A stretch of DNA of 32,418 nucleotides from Gammaproteobacteria bacterium (GTDB lineage: Bacteria; Pseudomonadota; Gammaproteobacteria; Ga0077554; Ga007554): contig JAHFRW010000031.1 in assembly GCA_023266055.1 (NCBI GenBank), positions 1 to 32,418 of the forward strand, given 5' to 3'. The notes beneath the pieces were generated by a model. That model saw nothing but the letters and a program-made list of their open reading frames with translations. It was not told where the DNA came from and did not search any database. The number at the start of each line of letters is the position of its first letter. Within the stretch, counting starts at the first letter, position 1. Shown here piece by piece: positions 15,687-25,228 of this stretch. A program made the translations under genes and the position numbers.

Positions 15687-18086
15687 TCAATTACCTGCCA
15701 ACGTGCGACGGGCGGCTTCCAGGTGAGATGATGGCGCAATACCCAACAGCGCAGCAAATACCGTGTGGCAACGCTGATACACACTCAACGCTTCAACACG
15801 ACGCCCCTGCCGCTGGTAGCACAACATAAGACGTTGATAAAAAACCTCGGCAAGCGGATCAATTTCCAGCCCTTTTCGATAACTGTTGACCGCCTTTTCC
15901 CATTGATTCGCATCTTCATACTGCCTGGCCATGCGCTCAAGATGACGATGAAACTTGCTGCGCAGTCGTTCGCGTAATGCCAGTGCCCAAGGGTATTCAA
16001 TATCATTACCCAAAAAATGCCCTTGATAAAGATCCAATGCCCTTTCTTCCATCGCGAACCCCCTTGTACCCTGCTGCTGGCCAAAAAACCGCTCCAACAC
16101 CCACACATCTACCCAGCAGCAGGACGTATCCAGAGTAAGATTCCCATCGCGTAAAACAATAACCTTCTCCTGACCCAGCAGTTGGCGTAAACGATGCAGG
16201 GTGATGCGGAATACCTGGTGGCCAGCATCACCCTCAGCATCCGGCCACAGGGCATCAATGAGCTGCACTTCGCTGACATCACGCCCTCCCAGCGCAATCA
16301 ATGCCTTCAGCAGCTGCAAGGGCTTACCTTGAGCCTTACTCTGATCTTTACTCGCAAAATCCAGTGTTTCATTACCCCGCACGATACTGAAACGCCCCAG
16401 CGTATAGATCTTGATAGGCCATGGCCAGGCGGTACATTCCACTGATGGACATGGTGGCTGCAAACCATGAGCCTTAATATAGCTGCGCACGTACTCTACT
16501 TCGATACCATTTTCCAGTGCTTTCTTGCACAGAATGGCCATCACACAGGGCCGCATAACCGGCATATTAATGTAACCATATTTTCTGGCTAGCGCAAAAG
16601 CAGCACTCAATGCGTTAATGCCACGCACATCGGCCATTCCCGACATCCTCGGCAACTGCTCCCTGCGTTGCTCTACCTCCTGTATCCATGCAGTCGTGCC
16701 TTTGGCGGCACTTGTTGTGCGTCCATGAACGACAGAAGAATGCATAAAACGTAATTGTGCTTCAAGCATCAGTGCCAGACAATCAATGTATTTACTGTGC
16801 GCGATATCACGGCAGGCGCGTGTAAACACCAGATGTCGCATCGCTTCACGGTATCCACCATACTCAAAAAGCACCTGTGCCAGAAGCGCATGACACAATG
16901 ACTGCTGGTATGGTGCACCCACTTCTTCGGCCAGAGTGAGCGCAAGCCGGGCATATTCCGTGGCACGCACCAGATCATTGCGGCCCAGACTATCCCATGC
17001 CAGCAAATAGTGATAAAGACTGGCATCAAGGTGTCGATTGGCGATGAGCAGGACACCCATGTGGCCCAGAAACTCCTCCGCAGCCGCATCATTTCCTTTT
17101 ACCAGCGCAGCCTGTGCCCCCAGGGTACACAATTGAAAATCGCCATTGCGCACACCCGCGTTACGGGCTATTTCCAGGCCATCAGCAACCATTTTCAGAC
17201 ACTCTTCCGCCGATACGACCAGTAAACTGTACAGCGCTTGGCTGATATACCACTCCACCTGAATCGCCGCACATGGGCGACTGGCATGTGCCTTGAGAGT
17301 ATGCAGCACCCACGCGGCTGCAGCCGGATCACCTTTTTGAAGATAATGTAAAACCAGACGATTACCCAATTTAAATTGCTGATCAACCTCAAGTCCGGAT
17401 TGCAGCAATTGCCGTGCGCGCTGTTCCCAGAGCGATGCCTCGAAATGCGACGGCTGATGCTGTGTCAACGCATCCAGCATGGCTTGAGTAACCCGTGCTT
17501 CCACATCCAGCGAAGGAAATGCAGGGTGTTGATCCTGGAAATCACGCAATGCCTTTATCCAGTCATCCAACAGGGTAAAATCAGTGCGATTCAATAAAAT
17601 GCTATCGACCACTCCCGCCCAGGCATAGAGCATGCCCCGTACGTCTCGATTCTGCACGTCCCTGGAACAGAACATTACATATGCCCGCACAAGATCGGCA
17701 CGGCCCTGCCCAGGCGCATGCGGCAGACAACAGATACCGCTCCAGTAAAGCAGCCAAGGATTGGTTTCCAGTATCTGGCGCGGCAACCGTTGCAACCTGT
17801 CTTCGAGCGTCTGCATACGCTCCTGGGCCACCAGACCGGGCGCCTGCTGACACACCACCTGAGCCACCGCCTGCCAATCCACGCCTACATCCAGAGCGGC
17901 AAACTCTTGCGCTGCCAATGACCTCCGGCGTCCCACATGCCCTATCCCGGCCATCTCTGGACTCGCATCACGCGCTCCCATACAATGGTGTTCAGAAGAG
18001 AGCGTAGTGAACTCTTCGGGGTGGTTTTCCCGTGGGACATGCGTGATCCATTGATTCATATCAGTTAAAGAAAATGTGCGTTCCAT
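15687..18086 (-). CDS. SARP/BTAD-type transcriptional regulator with TPR-like N-terminus
   Basis: A 799-residue regulator. Residues about 60-545 are helical TPR-like repeats resembling the middle of MalT/LAL regulators. Residues about 558-655 form an OmpR-type winged helix (IYTLGRFSIVRG, LLKALIALGGRDVSEVQLIDALWPD, RITLHRLRQLLG). Residues about 658-797 are a bacterial transcriptional activator domain (ALDLYQGHFLG, WEKAVNSYRKGLEIDPLAEVFYQRLM, GRRVEALSVYQRCH). No Walker A motif or STAND ATPase is present, whereas MalT-like BTAD proteins usually carry one at the N-terminus. It is either a shortened form or senses its signal through the repeats alone. The first 55 residues are low in structure. 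It precedes the SNase-like gene by 50 nt and diverges from moxR across a 251-nt gap. Target genes are unknown. Confidence 0.85.
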   Translation of the reverse strand: MERTFSLTDMNQWITHVPRENHPEEFTTLSSEHHCMGARDASPEMAGIGHVGRRRSLAAQEFAALDVGVDWQAVAQVVCQQAPGLVAQERMQTLEDRLQRLPRQILETNPWLLYWSGICCLPHAPGQGRADLVRAYVMFCSRDVQNRDVRGMLYAWAGVVDSILLNRTDFTLLDDWIKALRDFQDQHPAFPSLDVEARVTQAMLDALTQHQPSHFEASLWEQRARQLLQSGLEVDQQFKLGNRLVLHYLQKGDPAAAAWVLHTLKAHASRPCAAIQVEWYISQALYSLLVVSAEECLKMVADGLEIARNAGVRNGDFQLCTLGAQAALVKGNDAAAEEFLGHMGVLLIANRHLDASLYHYLLAWDSLGRNDLVRATEYARLALTLAEEVGAPYQQSLCHALLAQVLFEYGGYREAMRHLVFTRACRDIAHSKYIDCLALMLEAQLRFMHSSVVHGRTTSAAKGTTAWIQEVEQRREQLPRMSGMADVRGINALSAAFALARKYGYINMPVMRPCVMAILCKKALENGIEVEYVRSYIKAHGLQPPCPSVECTAWPWPIKIYTLGRFSIVRGNETLDFASKDQSKAQGKPLQLLKALIALGGRDVSEVQLIDALWPDAEGDAGHQVFRITLHRLRQLLGQEKVIVLRDGNLTLDTSCCWVDVWVLERFFGQQQGTRGFAMEERALDLYQGHFLGNDIEYPWALALRERLRSKFHRHLERMARQYEDANQWEKAVNSYRKGLEIDPLAEVFYQRLMLCYQRQGRRVEALSVYQRCHTVFAALLGIAPSSHLEAARRTLAGN

Positions 18087-18337
18087 CGTGATGCCCCCTT
18101 TTTCAAAAACTTCTTGTCTAACGATAGGTCAAAAATAATACCAGGGGGGCTTTAATGAAAGGTAATATTCCCCTTTCAGGAGCGATTTATTACCAACCGG
18201 TGCCTAATCCTGCGGTGTCACAAAGCCATCAGGGGATGCCGCAGGACTAACTGGCCTGACAGCGGTATACTTAACCTGAACTTATGGAACATTCGCGTTA
18301 AAAACAGATCTCAAAGTGAAGTCCTGGAAAACTATTC
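18087..18337. promoter_or_regulatory. Divergent control region, BTAD regulator / moxR operon
   Basis: 251 nt between divergent starts. Two dyads are visible: TGAAAGG/CCTTTCA at 18156-18178 (9-nt spacer) and CCTGCGG/CCGCAGG at 18209-18245 (23-nt spacer). Either could be an operator or a leader hairpin. No confident -35/-10 pair was identified. Confidence 0.35.
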
Positions 18338-19312
18338 ATGCAAAACGCACTGACTGCACTTAAAGCACATATCGAAAACACCATTGTCGGACAAGCAATA
18401 CTGGTGGAGCGTTTGCTGATCGCCGTACTGGCTGACGGCCACCTGTTAGTAGAAGGCGTACCCGGATTGGCAAAAACCACAGCAGTACACGCCTTGGCAA
18501 AAGGCATTGCAGCACGTTTCCAGCGTATCCAATTCACTCCCGACCTGATTCCTGGCGACATCACCGGCACGGATATATTTCTACCTAACGAAGGCCGTTT
18601 TCGCTTTGTAGAAGGCCCGATTTTTAACGATATCATCCTCGCGGATGAAATCAACCGCGCCCCCCCAAAAGTGCAGTCGGCATTACTTGAAGCCATGCAG
18701 GAACGTCAGGTGACAGTGGGTGGCGTCACACGCAAACTATCCCCTATATTTCTGGTAATGGCCACACAAAATCCCATTGAACAGGAAGGCACCTACCCTT
18801 TGCCTGAAGCACAGCTTGACCGTTTCTTAATGAAAATAGACCTGGACTATCCAACCCCCACAGAAGAACTGGAAATCCTGCGACGCAATAGCGCGCGCCT
18901 GCAAGGGAGAGCAAATACAGATGTCACCAAGACGCCCCTGCCAACCTCACAAATGGCAGTGCAACACATCACGGAGATTCGGGCGGCAGTAAACCGCATA
19001 CATATGGATCAAATGCTGGAACGCTACATTGTCACTCTGGTAAGCGCCACACGCGACGCAACACGCTGGGACGACCAGGCAGCACGCTGGCTGACGAGGG
19101 GCGCATCACCACGCGCCACGCTGGCGCTGGCACGTGCCGCACGTGCACGTGCCTATTTACGGGAGCGTGACTTTGTCGAACCAGGCGACATCATGGATTT
19201 GGCATATCATGTATTGAACCCCCGCATAGCATTAAGCTTTATGGCACGTGCCGAGGGTGTTACACGTCAACAAGTGATTGCACGTCTGCTTGAAAAAGTG
19301 CCCGCACCGTGA
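18338..19312 (+). CDS. moxR: MoxR-family AAA+ ATPase
   Basis: Chaperone-like AAA+ ATPase of 324 residues. Walker A is GVPGLAKT at 40-47, Walker B LADEIN at 101-106, followed by RAPPKVQSALLEAMQE, then the sensor region VMATQNPIEQEGTYPLPEAQLDRFL. The C-terminal lid contains WLTRGASPRATLALARAARARAY cut into the typical GASPRA motif. MoxR proteins act with VWA-domain partners in envelope stress tolerance, metal insertion or complex assembly. It is the first gene of a six-gene run. Its TGA overlaps the next ATG by one base. No strong ribosome-binding site is seen upstream. Confidence 0.95.
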   Translation: MQNALTALKAHIENTIVGQAILVERLLIAVLADGHLLVEGVPGLAKTTAVHALAKGIAARFQRIQFTPDLIPGDITGTDIFLPNEGRFRFVEGPIFNDIILADEINRAPPKVQSALLEAMQERQVTVGGVTRKLSPIFLVMATQNPIEQEGTYPLPEAQLDRFLMKIDLDYPTPTEELEILRRNSARLQGRANTDVTKTPLPTSQMAVQHITEIRAAVNRIHMDQMLERYIVTLVSATRDATRWDDQAARWLTRGASPRATLALARAARARAYLRERDFVEPGDIMDLAYHVLNPRIALSFMARAEGVTRQQVIARLLEKVPAP

Positions 19313-20220
19313 TGACACGCACCCCGCACAATCCTCCCGAAACAGCATTGCTGAGCATTACTGATCTGGAGCAGCTACAATACAAAACCACGGAACAAAA
19401 CCTGCGTTCCCGGCATCATACGATAGCACCCACGATCGGCCAGCGTCCTTCCATTTTTCGCGGGCATGGCATGGAGCTCGAAGACGTACGCGCATATCAG
19501 TCCGGTGATGATGTGCGCCATATGGATTGGCGCGCCACCGCTCGCAGCGGCAAACCTACCATGAAAGTATTCCGCGAAGAACGTAGCCAGGGCCTGTTCC
19601 TAATGATTGACCGACGTGCCAGCATGAATTTTGGTACACGCGGCGAGTTAAAAGCCACCACCGCCGCACGCAGCGCGGCCATTCTGGCATTTTCTGCCTT
19701 GGCGGCACACGACTGGGTCGCCGGTATGATCGTCGAGACCGATGAACAATTCTTTTCTGGCGTACGAGACATTAACAATGTACTGCGACTACTACAGGCG
19801 GCCAGCGCACCTTTGCCTAAGGCCGACAAACATGCTATCCCCATGAGCACACTGCTGATTCAAATAAATCGTGCCGCAGAACGCGGCGCATCGATATTTC
19901 TGATCAGCGACTTCAAAGACCTGCGTGAAGAACACGCTCCTTTATTATTACAGCTCACCACAGCCCATGAAGTATGGGCACTTCATGTTATCGACCCTGC
20001 TGAAGAAATGCTGCCTGCTGCTGGCAAGCTGCGCATGGCCTCACCCAATGGTGAGACATTTGTCATAGACACCACCAATGCATCATTACGTGCCCGCTAC
20101 GCACAGGCCATGACAAAACAACATGCCGACCTTGCCCGATTATTTTCACGCACCGGTATCACACTGCAACGCCTGTATACTCATAAAGACACTTTTGAAC
20201 AATTAACCTGCCATGGATGA
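19312..20220 (+). CDS. DUF58 protein (VWA-like)
   Basis: A soluble DUF58 protein of about 302 residues, recognised by the block GMELEDVRAYQSGDDVRHMDW, followed by RATARSGKPTMKVFREE. A degenerate VWA-like fold then begins with FLMIDRRASM, where the MIDAS DxSxS is altered to DRRAS. DUF58 proteins are regular partners of MoxR ATPases. Start: ATG at 19312 in TGATG; a GTG one codon upstream is also possible. It overlaps the following DUF4381 gene by 8 nt, which suggests translational coupling. No membrane helix is present. Confidence 0.92.
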   Translation: MTRTPHNPPETALLSITDLEQLQYKTTEQNLRSRHHTIAPTIGQRPSIFRGHGMELEDVRAYQSGDDVRHMDWRATARSGKPTMKVFREERSQGLFLMIDRRASMNFGTRGELKATTAARSAAILAFSALAAHDWVAGMIVETDEQFFSGVRDINNVLRLLQAASAPLPKADKHAIPMSTLLIQINRAAERGASIFLISDFKDLREEHAPLLLQLTTAHEVWALHVIDPAEEMLPAAGKLRMASPNGETFVIDTTNASLRARYAQAMTKQHADLARLFSRTGITLQRLYTHKDTFEQLTCHG

Positions 20221-20713
20221 CGCCAGAGATCATTCTCAAATACTGAACCGTCTGGCAGACATTGAGCTGCCTGCGCCACCCGACTGGCAACCGTTATTAA
20301 TCACGAGCGGCATCATCACTGCATGCCTGTTAGCTATCGTTACATGGTTATATATCCGACGCAGAAAAACACCTCATGCTGACAACAAGGTAACGGGCTA
20401 CGCCAGCCCTGCGTTGACCGCACAGATTAAGCTGCAACAACTCATCAATAACTGGCAATCACATGCCATCAGCGAACGCGAAGCTGCTTATCAGCTCACC
20501 ACGCTATTACGATTAGGCATGAATCTGCCGCAATTCACACCTGACTGTCCGGCACATCTTGCCAGTGAACAACAAGCCTGGCATGAAACCGCTATGATAT
20601 GCACCAGCCTGCGCTATCAAAAAACATCAACCATACGTTTGTCACTGGAAATTTTCCAGCGTGCCGAACAATGGCTGATCAAAACCAGCCAGCATCATGG
20701 CCAACGTATATAA
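20213..20713 (+). CDS. DUF4381 membrane protein
   Basis: A 166-residue protein with the typical N-terminal signature (ILNRLADIELPAPPDWQP) and one membrane helix (about 24-45, LLITSGIITACLLAIVTWLYI), followed by a cytoplasmic helical domain (QLINNWQSHAISEREAAYQLTTLLRLG). This matches DUF4381, found between DUF58 and VWA genes in MoxR operons. Function unknown; the position suggests it anchors or links the VWA proteins. Overlaps DUF58 by 8 nt. Confidence 0.85.
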   Translation: MDDARDHSQILNRLADIELPAPPDWQPLLITSGIITACLLAIVTWLYIRRRKTPHADNKVTGYASPALTAQIKLQQLINNWQSHAISEREAAYQLTTLLRLGMNLPQFTPDCPAHLASEQQAWHETAMICTSLRYQKTSTIRLSLEIFQRAEQWLIKTSQHHGQRI

Positions 20714-20714
20714 G

Positions 20715-21788
20715 ATGCTGGAATTTGCCTCACCTTGGTGGTTGATTATCGTGCCATTACCGTGGCTGATGTGGCGATACACTCCCAAGTCTGGCAGGTC
20801 GACAGCCCCCACTCTGCCATCTATTCGGCATGCACAGGCAGATATATTACTCACACTCATCGACGACACCCGGCCACGCCCCAACACCACGCCATGGTTA
20901 TGGATTATCGGTTGCGTCTGTCTGATACTGGCGCTGGCGCGGCCACAGTGGACGACGTCGGCACCTGACACCTATAAGGGACGTGACTTTTTACTGGCGT
21001 TGGATGTGTCTGGCTCAATGCGGGCACAGGATTTCGATGCACAAGGACATGCAGTGGCCACCGCAGAGGGTGTTACGCTGAGCCGTCTCGACATGCTGAA
21101 AAAAGTCGTCAACCAGTTTCTCAGCGAACGCCATGGGGATCGTATCGGCTTGATCGTATTCGCCGATGATGCATACACGTTATCCCCTCTCACCAGTGAC
21201 ATGAACGTAGTGCGTAATCTCTTAAACGAAGTGCGACAGGGTATGGCAGGTGAAAAAACAGCGTTGGGCACAGCCATGGCGCTTGCTGTGAAACGCATGA
21301 AAAACCACGACGCGCAGGGACGCACCAGCGCCGTGGACAGCACGACTCCAAGGATGGAAGAGGCCGATGCAAAGGCCCGCATATTGATTCTGCTCACCGA
21401 CGGCAGCAATACCTCCGGAGAAATTCATCCCGATGCAGCAGCAGCACTCGCTGCTGAAGAAGGCATTCGCATTTATACAGTGGGCATAGGCTCGCATCAA
21501 ACCGTAGCATTTCCGCGCGGCCCCAATGAAAAGCCCGCCTACACTGACATGCCATTGGATGAAGATCTGCTGCGCCGCATTGCCAATCGTACTCAAGGCC
21601 GCTATTACGCTGCGGCAAATACCGAAGAAGTACAGCGCATCATTAATGATATAGAAAAAATTGAAAAAATCGATATTACAGATAGTGCGCTATTAAAACA
21701 CACTGAATGGTACTGGTTACCACTCCTTGTCGGACTGATGCTGCTATTGGCAGCGCAGGGGCGTGCGCATAACGAGGTATTGCCATGA
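20715..21788 (+). CDS. batA: BatA-like VWA membrane protein
   Basis: VWA-domain inner membrane protein. I chose the ATG at 20715 because MLEFASPWWLIIVPLPWL matches the usual BatA N-terminus; ATG at 20697 would add six residues. Two N-terminal membrane helices surround a short loop, then a VWA domain begins with an intact MIDAS DVSGS (about residues 97-101) and continues with the metal-site region LLTDGSN. A C-terminal helix (YWLPLLVGLMLLLAAQG) brings the protein back to the membrane. BatA/BatB proteins are linked to aerotolerance and envelope stress in Bacteroides and related systems. It ends in an ATGA overlap with the next gene. Confidence 0.92.
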   Translation: MLEFASPWWLIIVPLPWLMWRYTPKSGRSTAPTLPSIRHAQADILLTLIDDTRPRPNTTPWLWIIGCVCLILALARPQWTTSAPDTYKGRDFLLALDVSGSMRAQDFDAQGHAVATAEGVTLSRLDMLKKVVNQFLSERHGDRIGLIVFADDAYTLSPLTSDMNVVRNLLNEVRQGMAGEKTALGTAMALAVKRMKNHDAQGRTSAVDSTTPRMEEADAKARILILLTDGSNTSGEIHPDAAAALAAEEGIRIYTVGIGSHQTVAFPRGPNEKPAYTDMPLDEDLLRRIANRTQGRYYAAANTEEVQRIINDIEKIEKIDITDSALLKHTEWYWLPLLVGLMLLLAAQGRAHNEVLP

Positions 21789-23500
21789 TGCCATTAATAC
21801 AATGGCGGGAACCGTTATGGCTGCTATTGATCATTATTCCCTGGCTGCAACTCGGAATACTGTGGCTACGCCACAGAAAAAATGTGTCGCAACGACAGAT
21901 TCGCCTTACCGCCTTTGCCGACCCGCATCTTTGGCAGCATCTGATCTCAGGCGAAATCAAATTATTTCCCGGTAAAAACATGCTGATCTGGATAGCCGCA
22001 TGGACATTCGCTGCACTGGCAGCCAGCGGCCCTTACATCCAGAAACAGGTACCTGATACCACAGTACAGGCCAACGGCATTGATATCGCCGTTATTATGG
22101 ATATCTCACCTTCCATGTCAGTACAGGACATCGCACCCAATCGTCTGGAGCGAGCCAAGCTGGAATTACGTGATTTTGTCAGCCGACTTCATGGCGACCG
22201 TGTAGCCTTGCTTGCCTTTTCCGCCAATGCCTACGTTACCTTGCCATTGACGCCCGACAAAGAGGCTTTTCTGCATTTTGCCGACCTGCTTGATCCGGGA
22301 TTAGTGATCAAACATGGCTCCAATATTGCGCGTGCGCTACTGATGGCACGCCGAACCCTCGAAGGAGCAGAACAAGACAGCCGCGCCATCATCTTGATAA
22401 CGGATGGGGAAACTCACAACCATACTGCCGCACTGGCAGAAGCAGATATATTGCGCACATCAGGTATCCCACTGTTTATTGTCGGCGTGGGTACGGAAGC
22501 AGGTGGCCCGGTGCCTGACGGCAAGGGACATTTCATGAAAAAAAACAATGAACTAATTGCTTCACGATTGGCGCGTGCCATGCTGACGGCTCTGGCACTC
22601 AGAGCCGGTGGACTTTATGTTGACCTGCGCGGTGATGACCACGAATGGCAGCAATTATTTACCCAGCTTCGTACACTCAAACCGGCCCGTTACAATCAGG
22701 ATATTCCTGCACAGCGTTATCAACTCTTCCCCTGGCTGCTCATCACAAGTCTATCATTATTTATATGGATGTTTCTTTGGCAGAATATTCAACAAGGCAG
22801 GGTGATGTTTCTTGCCATGGTAATATGCCTGCCACTACTGATTTCATCGGAACAGGCGAAAGCCACTCCCTGGGAAGAGCAACGCGCATTGGAGGCACTC
22901 AAAAAAAATGACCACACACAAGCCACTGCACTTTACCGTAGCATAAGATCATTTAATGGCTTTATGGGTCTGGGTGCCAGTGCCTACCGCCAACGACAAT
23001 GGGAAACAGCGCTGAACGCTTTCAGACTAGCATCACGCAATGCCAGCAACGATGTGGAACATGCACAGGCAAGCTATAATACCGGAAATGCACTGGCACA
23101 ACTGAACCGCCTTGACGAAGCCGCACGCGCTTATGAAATGGCGCTGGCATGGCAAAAGAATTATCCGCGCGCTGCACTTAATCTCACCCTGATAAATAAA
23201 GAGATCAATAAAGAAAAAGAACGGCGCACTCGTATTGGAGGTGAGGCCATCAGCAATTCAAAAAAGATACCCACCCAGAATCAATCCACGCAAGTCGACA
23301 AAAATGAAAATGGATTCGACTCAAACAAAATAATCACCGGCAATATCTCGCCTGCCCAGACACAAAAAGACCAAGCGGCACAGGTTCGCCAGCAAATGCA
23401 GGCATTGCATGAAAATGCCCAGGAGTTATTGAACAATCGTTTTTCCACTGCAGACAAATTTTCAGGCGTGCTGGTCGTAGAGGATGAAAAACCGTGGTGA
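21785..23500 (+). CDS. batB: BatB/BatC fusion: VWA membrane protein with C-terminal TPR
   Basis: A 571-residue protein that fuses two Bat functions. Two N-terminal helices (about 8-28 and 66-82) precede a VWA domain with MIDAS DISPS at 106-110 and ITDGE near residue 201. Two further hydrophobic segments lie at about 317-360. A periplasmic-type TPR region follows (about 365-480; AQASYNTGNALAQLNRLDEAARAYEMAL is seen as consecutive repeat residues), as in BatC. The last 90 residues are Lys/Asn/Gln-rich and probably disordered. The fused arrangement is common in proteobacterial Bat clusters. It overlaps batA by 4 nt and batD by 7 nt. Confidence 0.9.
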   Translation: MMPLIQWREPLWLLLIIIPWLQLGILWLRHRKNVSQRQIRLTAFADPHLWQHLISGEIKLFPGKNMLIWIAAWTFAALAASGPYIQKQVPDTTVQANGIDIAVIMDISPSMSVQDIAPNRLERAKLELRDFVSRLHGDRVALLAFSANAYVTLPLTPDKEAFLHFADLLDPGLVIKHGSNIARALLMARRTLEGAEQDSRAIILITDGETHNHTAALAEADILRTSGIPLFIVGVGTEAGGPVPDGKGHFMKKNNELIASRLARAMLTALALRAGGLYVDLRGDDHEWQQLFTQLRTLKPARYNQDIPAQRYQLFPWLLITSLSLFIWMFLWQNIQQGRVMFLAMVICLPLLISSEQAKATPWEEQRALEALKKNDHTQATALYRSIRSFNGFMGLGASAYRQRQWETALNAFRLASRNASNDVEHAQASYNTGNALAQLNRLDEAARAYEMALAWQKNYPRAALNLTLINKEINKEKERRTRIGGEAISNSKKIPTQNQSTQVDKNENGFDSNKIITGNISPAQTQKDQAAQVRQQMQALHENAQELLNNRFSTADKFSGVLVVEDEKPW

Positions 23501-25158
23501 TGCGAATGCTGCTGATCATTGCAACATGCTTGTTGTGGATTGCCAATGCCTCTGTGCACGCAGCCACACTCACGGCCAGCGTTGATCGCCAGTCTGTCAC
23601 CATGGATGAGCACATTGTATTCACGTTATCCCTCATCAATAGTGACACGCGTTTACGCGCTGAAGGCCTGTCACCCAATGTTGATTTAAGTGTACTCTCT
23701 CCTTATTTCGATTTGGGTACGCCACGTCCGGACAATCGATTCACACTGTCCCGTCGCAATGATAATACGCGAACCCCACAAGATAGCCGTGCCGTCTCCA
23801 GCATTACCGTCGAGCTATTCCCCAAACGTACCGGGCGTTATACCCTGCCCTCTTTTCAAGTGGATGGACAACGCAGTCAACCCATAACCATTAGTGTCAT
23901 GGCCGCACCTTCATCATCCTCCCCGGAAGTCTTTGTGCGCAGTGGCGTGGATAAAGCCACGGCATGGGCGCATGAACAGGTCATTATCTACCTTGAGTTA
24001 TGGCATCACGTTAACCTCAACACCGCCAGCCTGGGCGGTGACCTTCAAACCTCGCCGCTACGCATCGAATTACTGGATTACCGTAAGTTGATGCAAACCG
24101 AACGAAAAGAACAGATTGCAGGCATAAACTACCATGTGCAACGCATGGCCTGGGCATTATTCCCCAATCAGAACGGCACACTCACCGTACGCGTGCCAGA
24201 CATATGGACGATCACGGAAAAGGGACGCCGTGTGCGTCTGGCAGGAAAGGAACACCCCATTCAGGTCAAGGCACTGCCTGCCGGGATTCCAGCCGACATC
24301 ATGGTGGGCAAACCGGAAATCAATCAAGGTTCACTCACTGCATTACCTGACATCAACAGCCTGACCTCGTGGAACATCACCTTGCGCGCCCCGGTGATGG
24401 AGCATACGTTGCCCACTACCCTGCCCGATCTGATAGCACCTCCCCAGATCAAACTCTATTTCGACCGCGCACTACGGAAAACCGAAGAAAGTGCTGACGG
24501 CGTTATCAGCACCGCGCATTACACCGTATCCGTCACACCACTCGCCGCAGGTGAGTTTCGCATGCCCACGATTCGGCTTCCCTATTTCGATCCGGTACGT
24601 GGCATGGCTGATAGCATTGAGCTTGCTGGACAAACCCTGACGGTCAAAGCAGGGCCATCACCCTCTGCTGCCACCACAACACTCAATCACCCTCAGGAAA
24701 AACCACAGTCTGCACCATCCTCCACAGCATGGCCGTGGAAGATGATCGCGATGGTCTTGTTGGTATTGTGGCTTATTACGCTAACACTCTGGCTGCGTGC
24801 ACGCTCGGCAAACAGGCCAGACAATAATAGTGCCGGAATGCAGGTTACGCCCGCACAACCCACATTACAGGAACAGCTTCCTGCCCGCCCACTACAAACC
24901 TTATTGCTGGAGGCATTCGACAGTCCATCACTCGAACAGGGCTTGAACCACTGGGAGGAACAGTATGGCATGGATCCAGAGGTACGCCACATCGTACGGG
25001 CGGTTCAACGTCTCTATTATGGCAAGGAAGAAAGGACCGATGAAAATCTGCCGAAAGAGGTAAATGCTACCATCAGAAAAATTCACACTGCTAAACAGCA
25101 ATCTCCCTTGCCGCAGAAAAATCTCTGGGCACCGGAATCATTCACTCAACGGACCTAG
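23494..25158 (+). CDS. batD: BatD-like protein (BatD/oxygen tolerance)
   Basis: A 554-residue envelope protein. The N-terminus is a signal peptide (LLIIATCLLWIANASVHA) followed directly by ATLTASVDRQSVTMDEHIVFTLSL-type beta repeats, seen in BatD proteins as Ig-like domains. A single C-terminal membrane helix (about 413-438, WKMIAMVLLVLWLITLTLWL) leads to a cytoplasmic tail of about 115 residues. It closes the MoxR operon. Start: GTG at 23494 with a GAGG 10 nt upstream; ATG at 23500 is an alternative. The strong hairpin 20 nt beyond the stop fits the end of the transcript. Confidence 0.9.
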   Translation: MVMRMLLIIATCLLWIANASVHAATLTASVDRQSVTMDEHIVFTLSLINSDTRLRAEGLSPNVDLSVLSPYFDLGTPRPDNRFTLSRRNDNTRTPQDSRAVSSITVELFPKRTGRYTLPSFQVDGQRSQPITISVMAAPSSSSPEVFVRSGVDKATAWAHEQVIIYLELWHHVNLNTASLGGDLQTSPLRIELLDYRKLMQTERKEQIAGINYHVQRMAWALFPNQNGTLTVRVPDIWTITEKGRRVRLAGKEHPIQVKALPAGIPADIMVGKPEINQGSLTALPDINSLTSWNITLRAPVMEHTLPTTLPDLIAPPQIKLYFDRALRKTEESADGVISTAHYTVSVTPLAAGEFRMPTIRLPYFDPVRGMADSIELAGQTLTVKAGPSPSAATTTLNHPQEKPQSAPSSTAWPWKMIAMVLLVLWLITLTLWLRARSANRPDNNSAGMQVTPAQPTLQEQLPARPLQTLLLEAFDSPSLEQGLNHWEEQYGMDPEVRHIVRAVQRLYYGKEERTDENLPKEVNATIRKIHTAKQQSPLPQKNLWAPESFTQRT

Positions 25159-25177
25159 TGTAGTACTTCGTAATTAA

Positions 25178-25204
25178 GGGCACCAATGACTCTCATTGGT
25201 GCCC
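25178..25204. terminator. Strong hairpin between batD and terC-like gene
   Basis: Perfect 12-bp stem GGGCACCAATGA / TCATTGGTGCCC around a CTC loop, lying between convergent genes. There is no T-run on the plus strand; on the minus strand a TTAATTA follows. It probably ends transcripts from both sides. Confidence 0.75.
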
Positions 25205-25228
25205 TGGTGCGACACAACCCACACCTTC

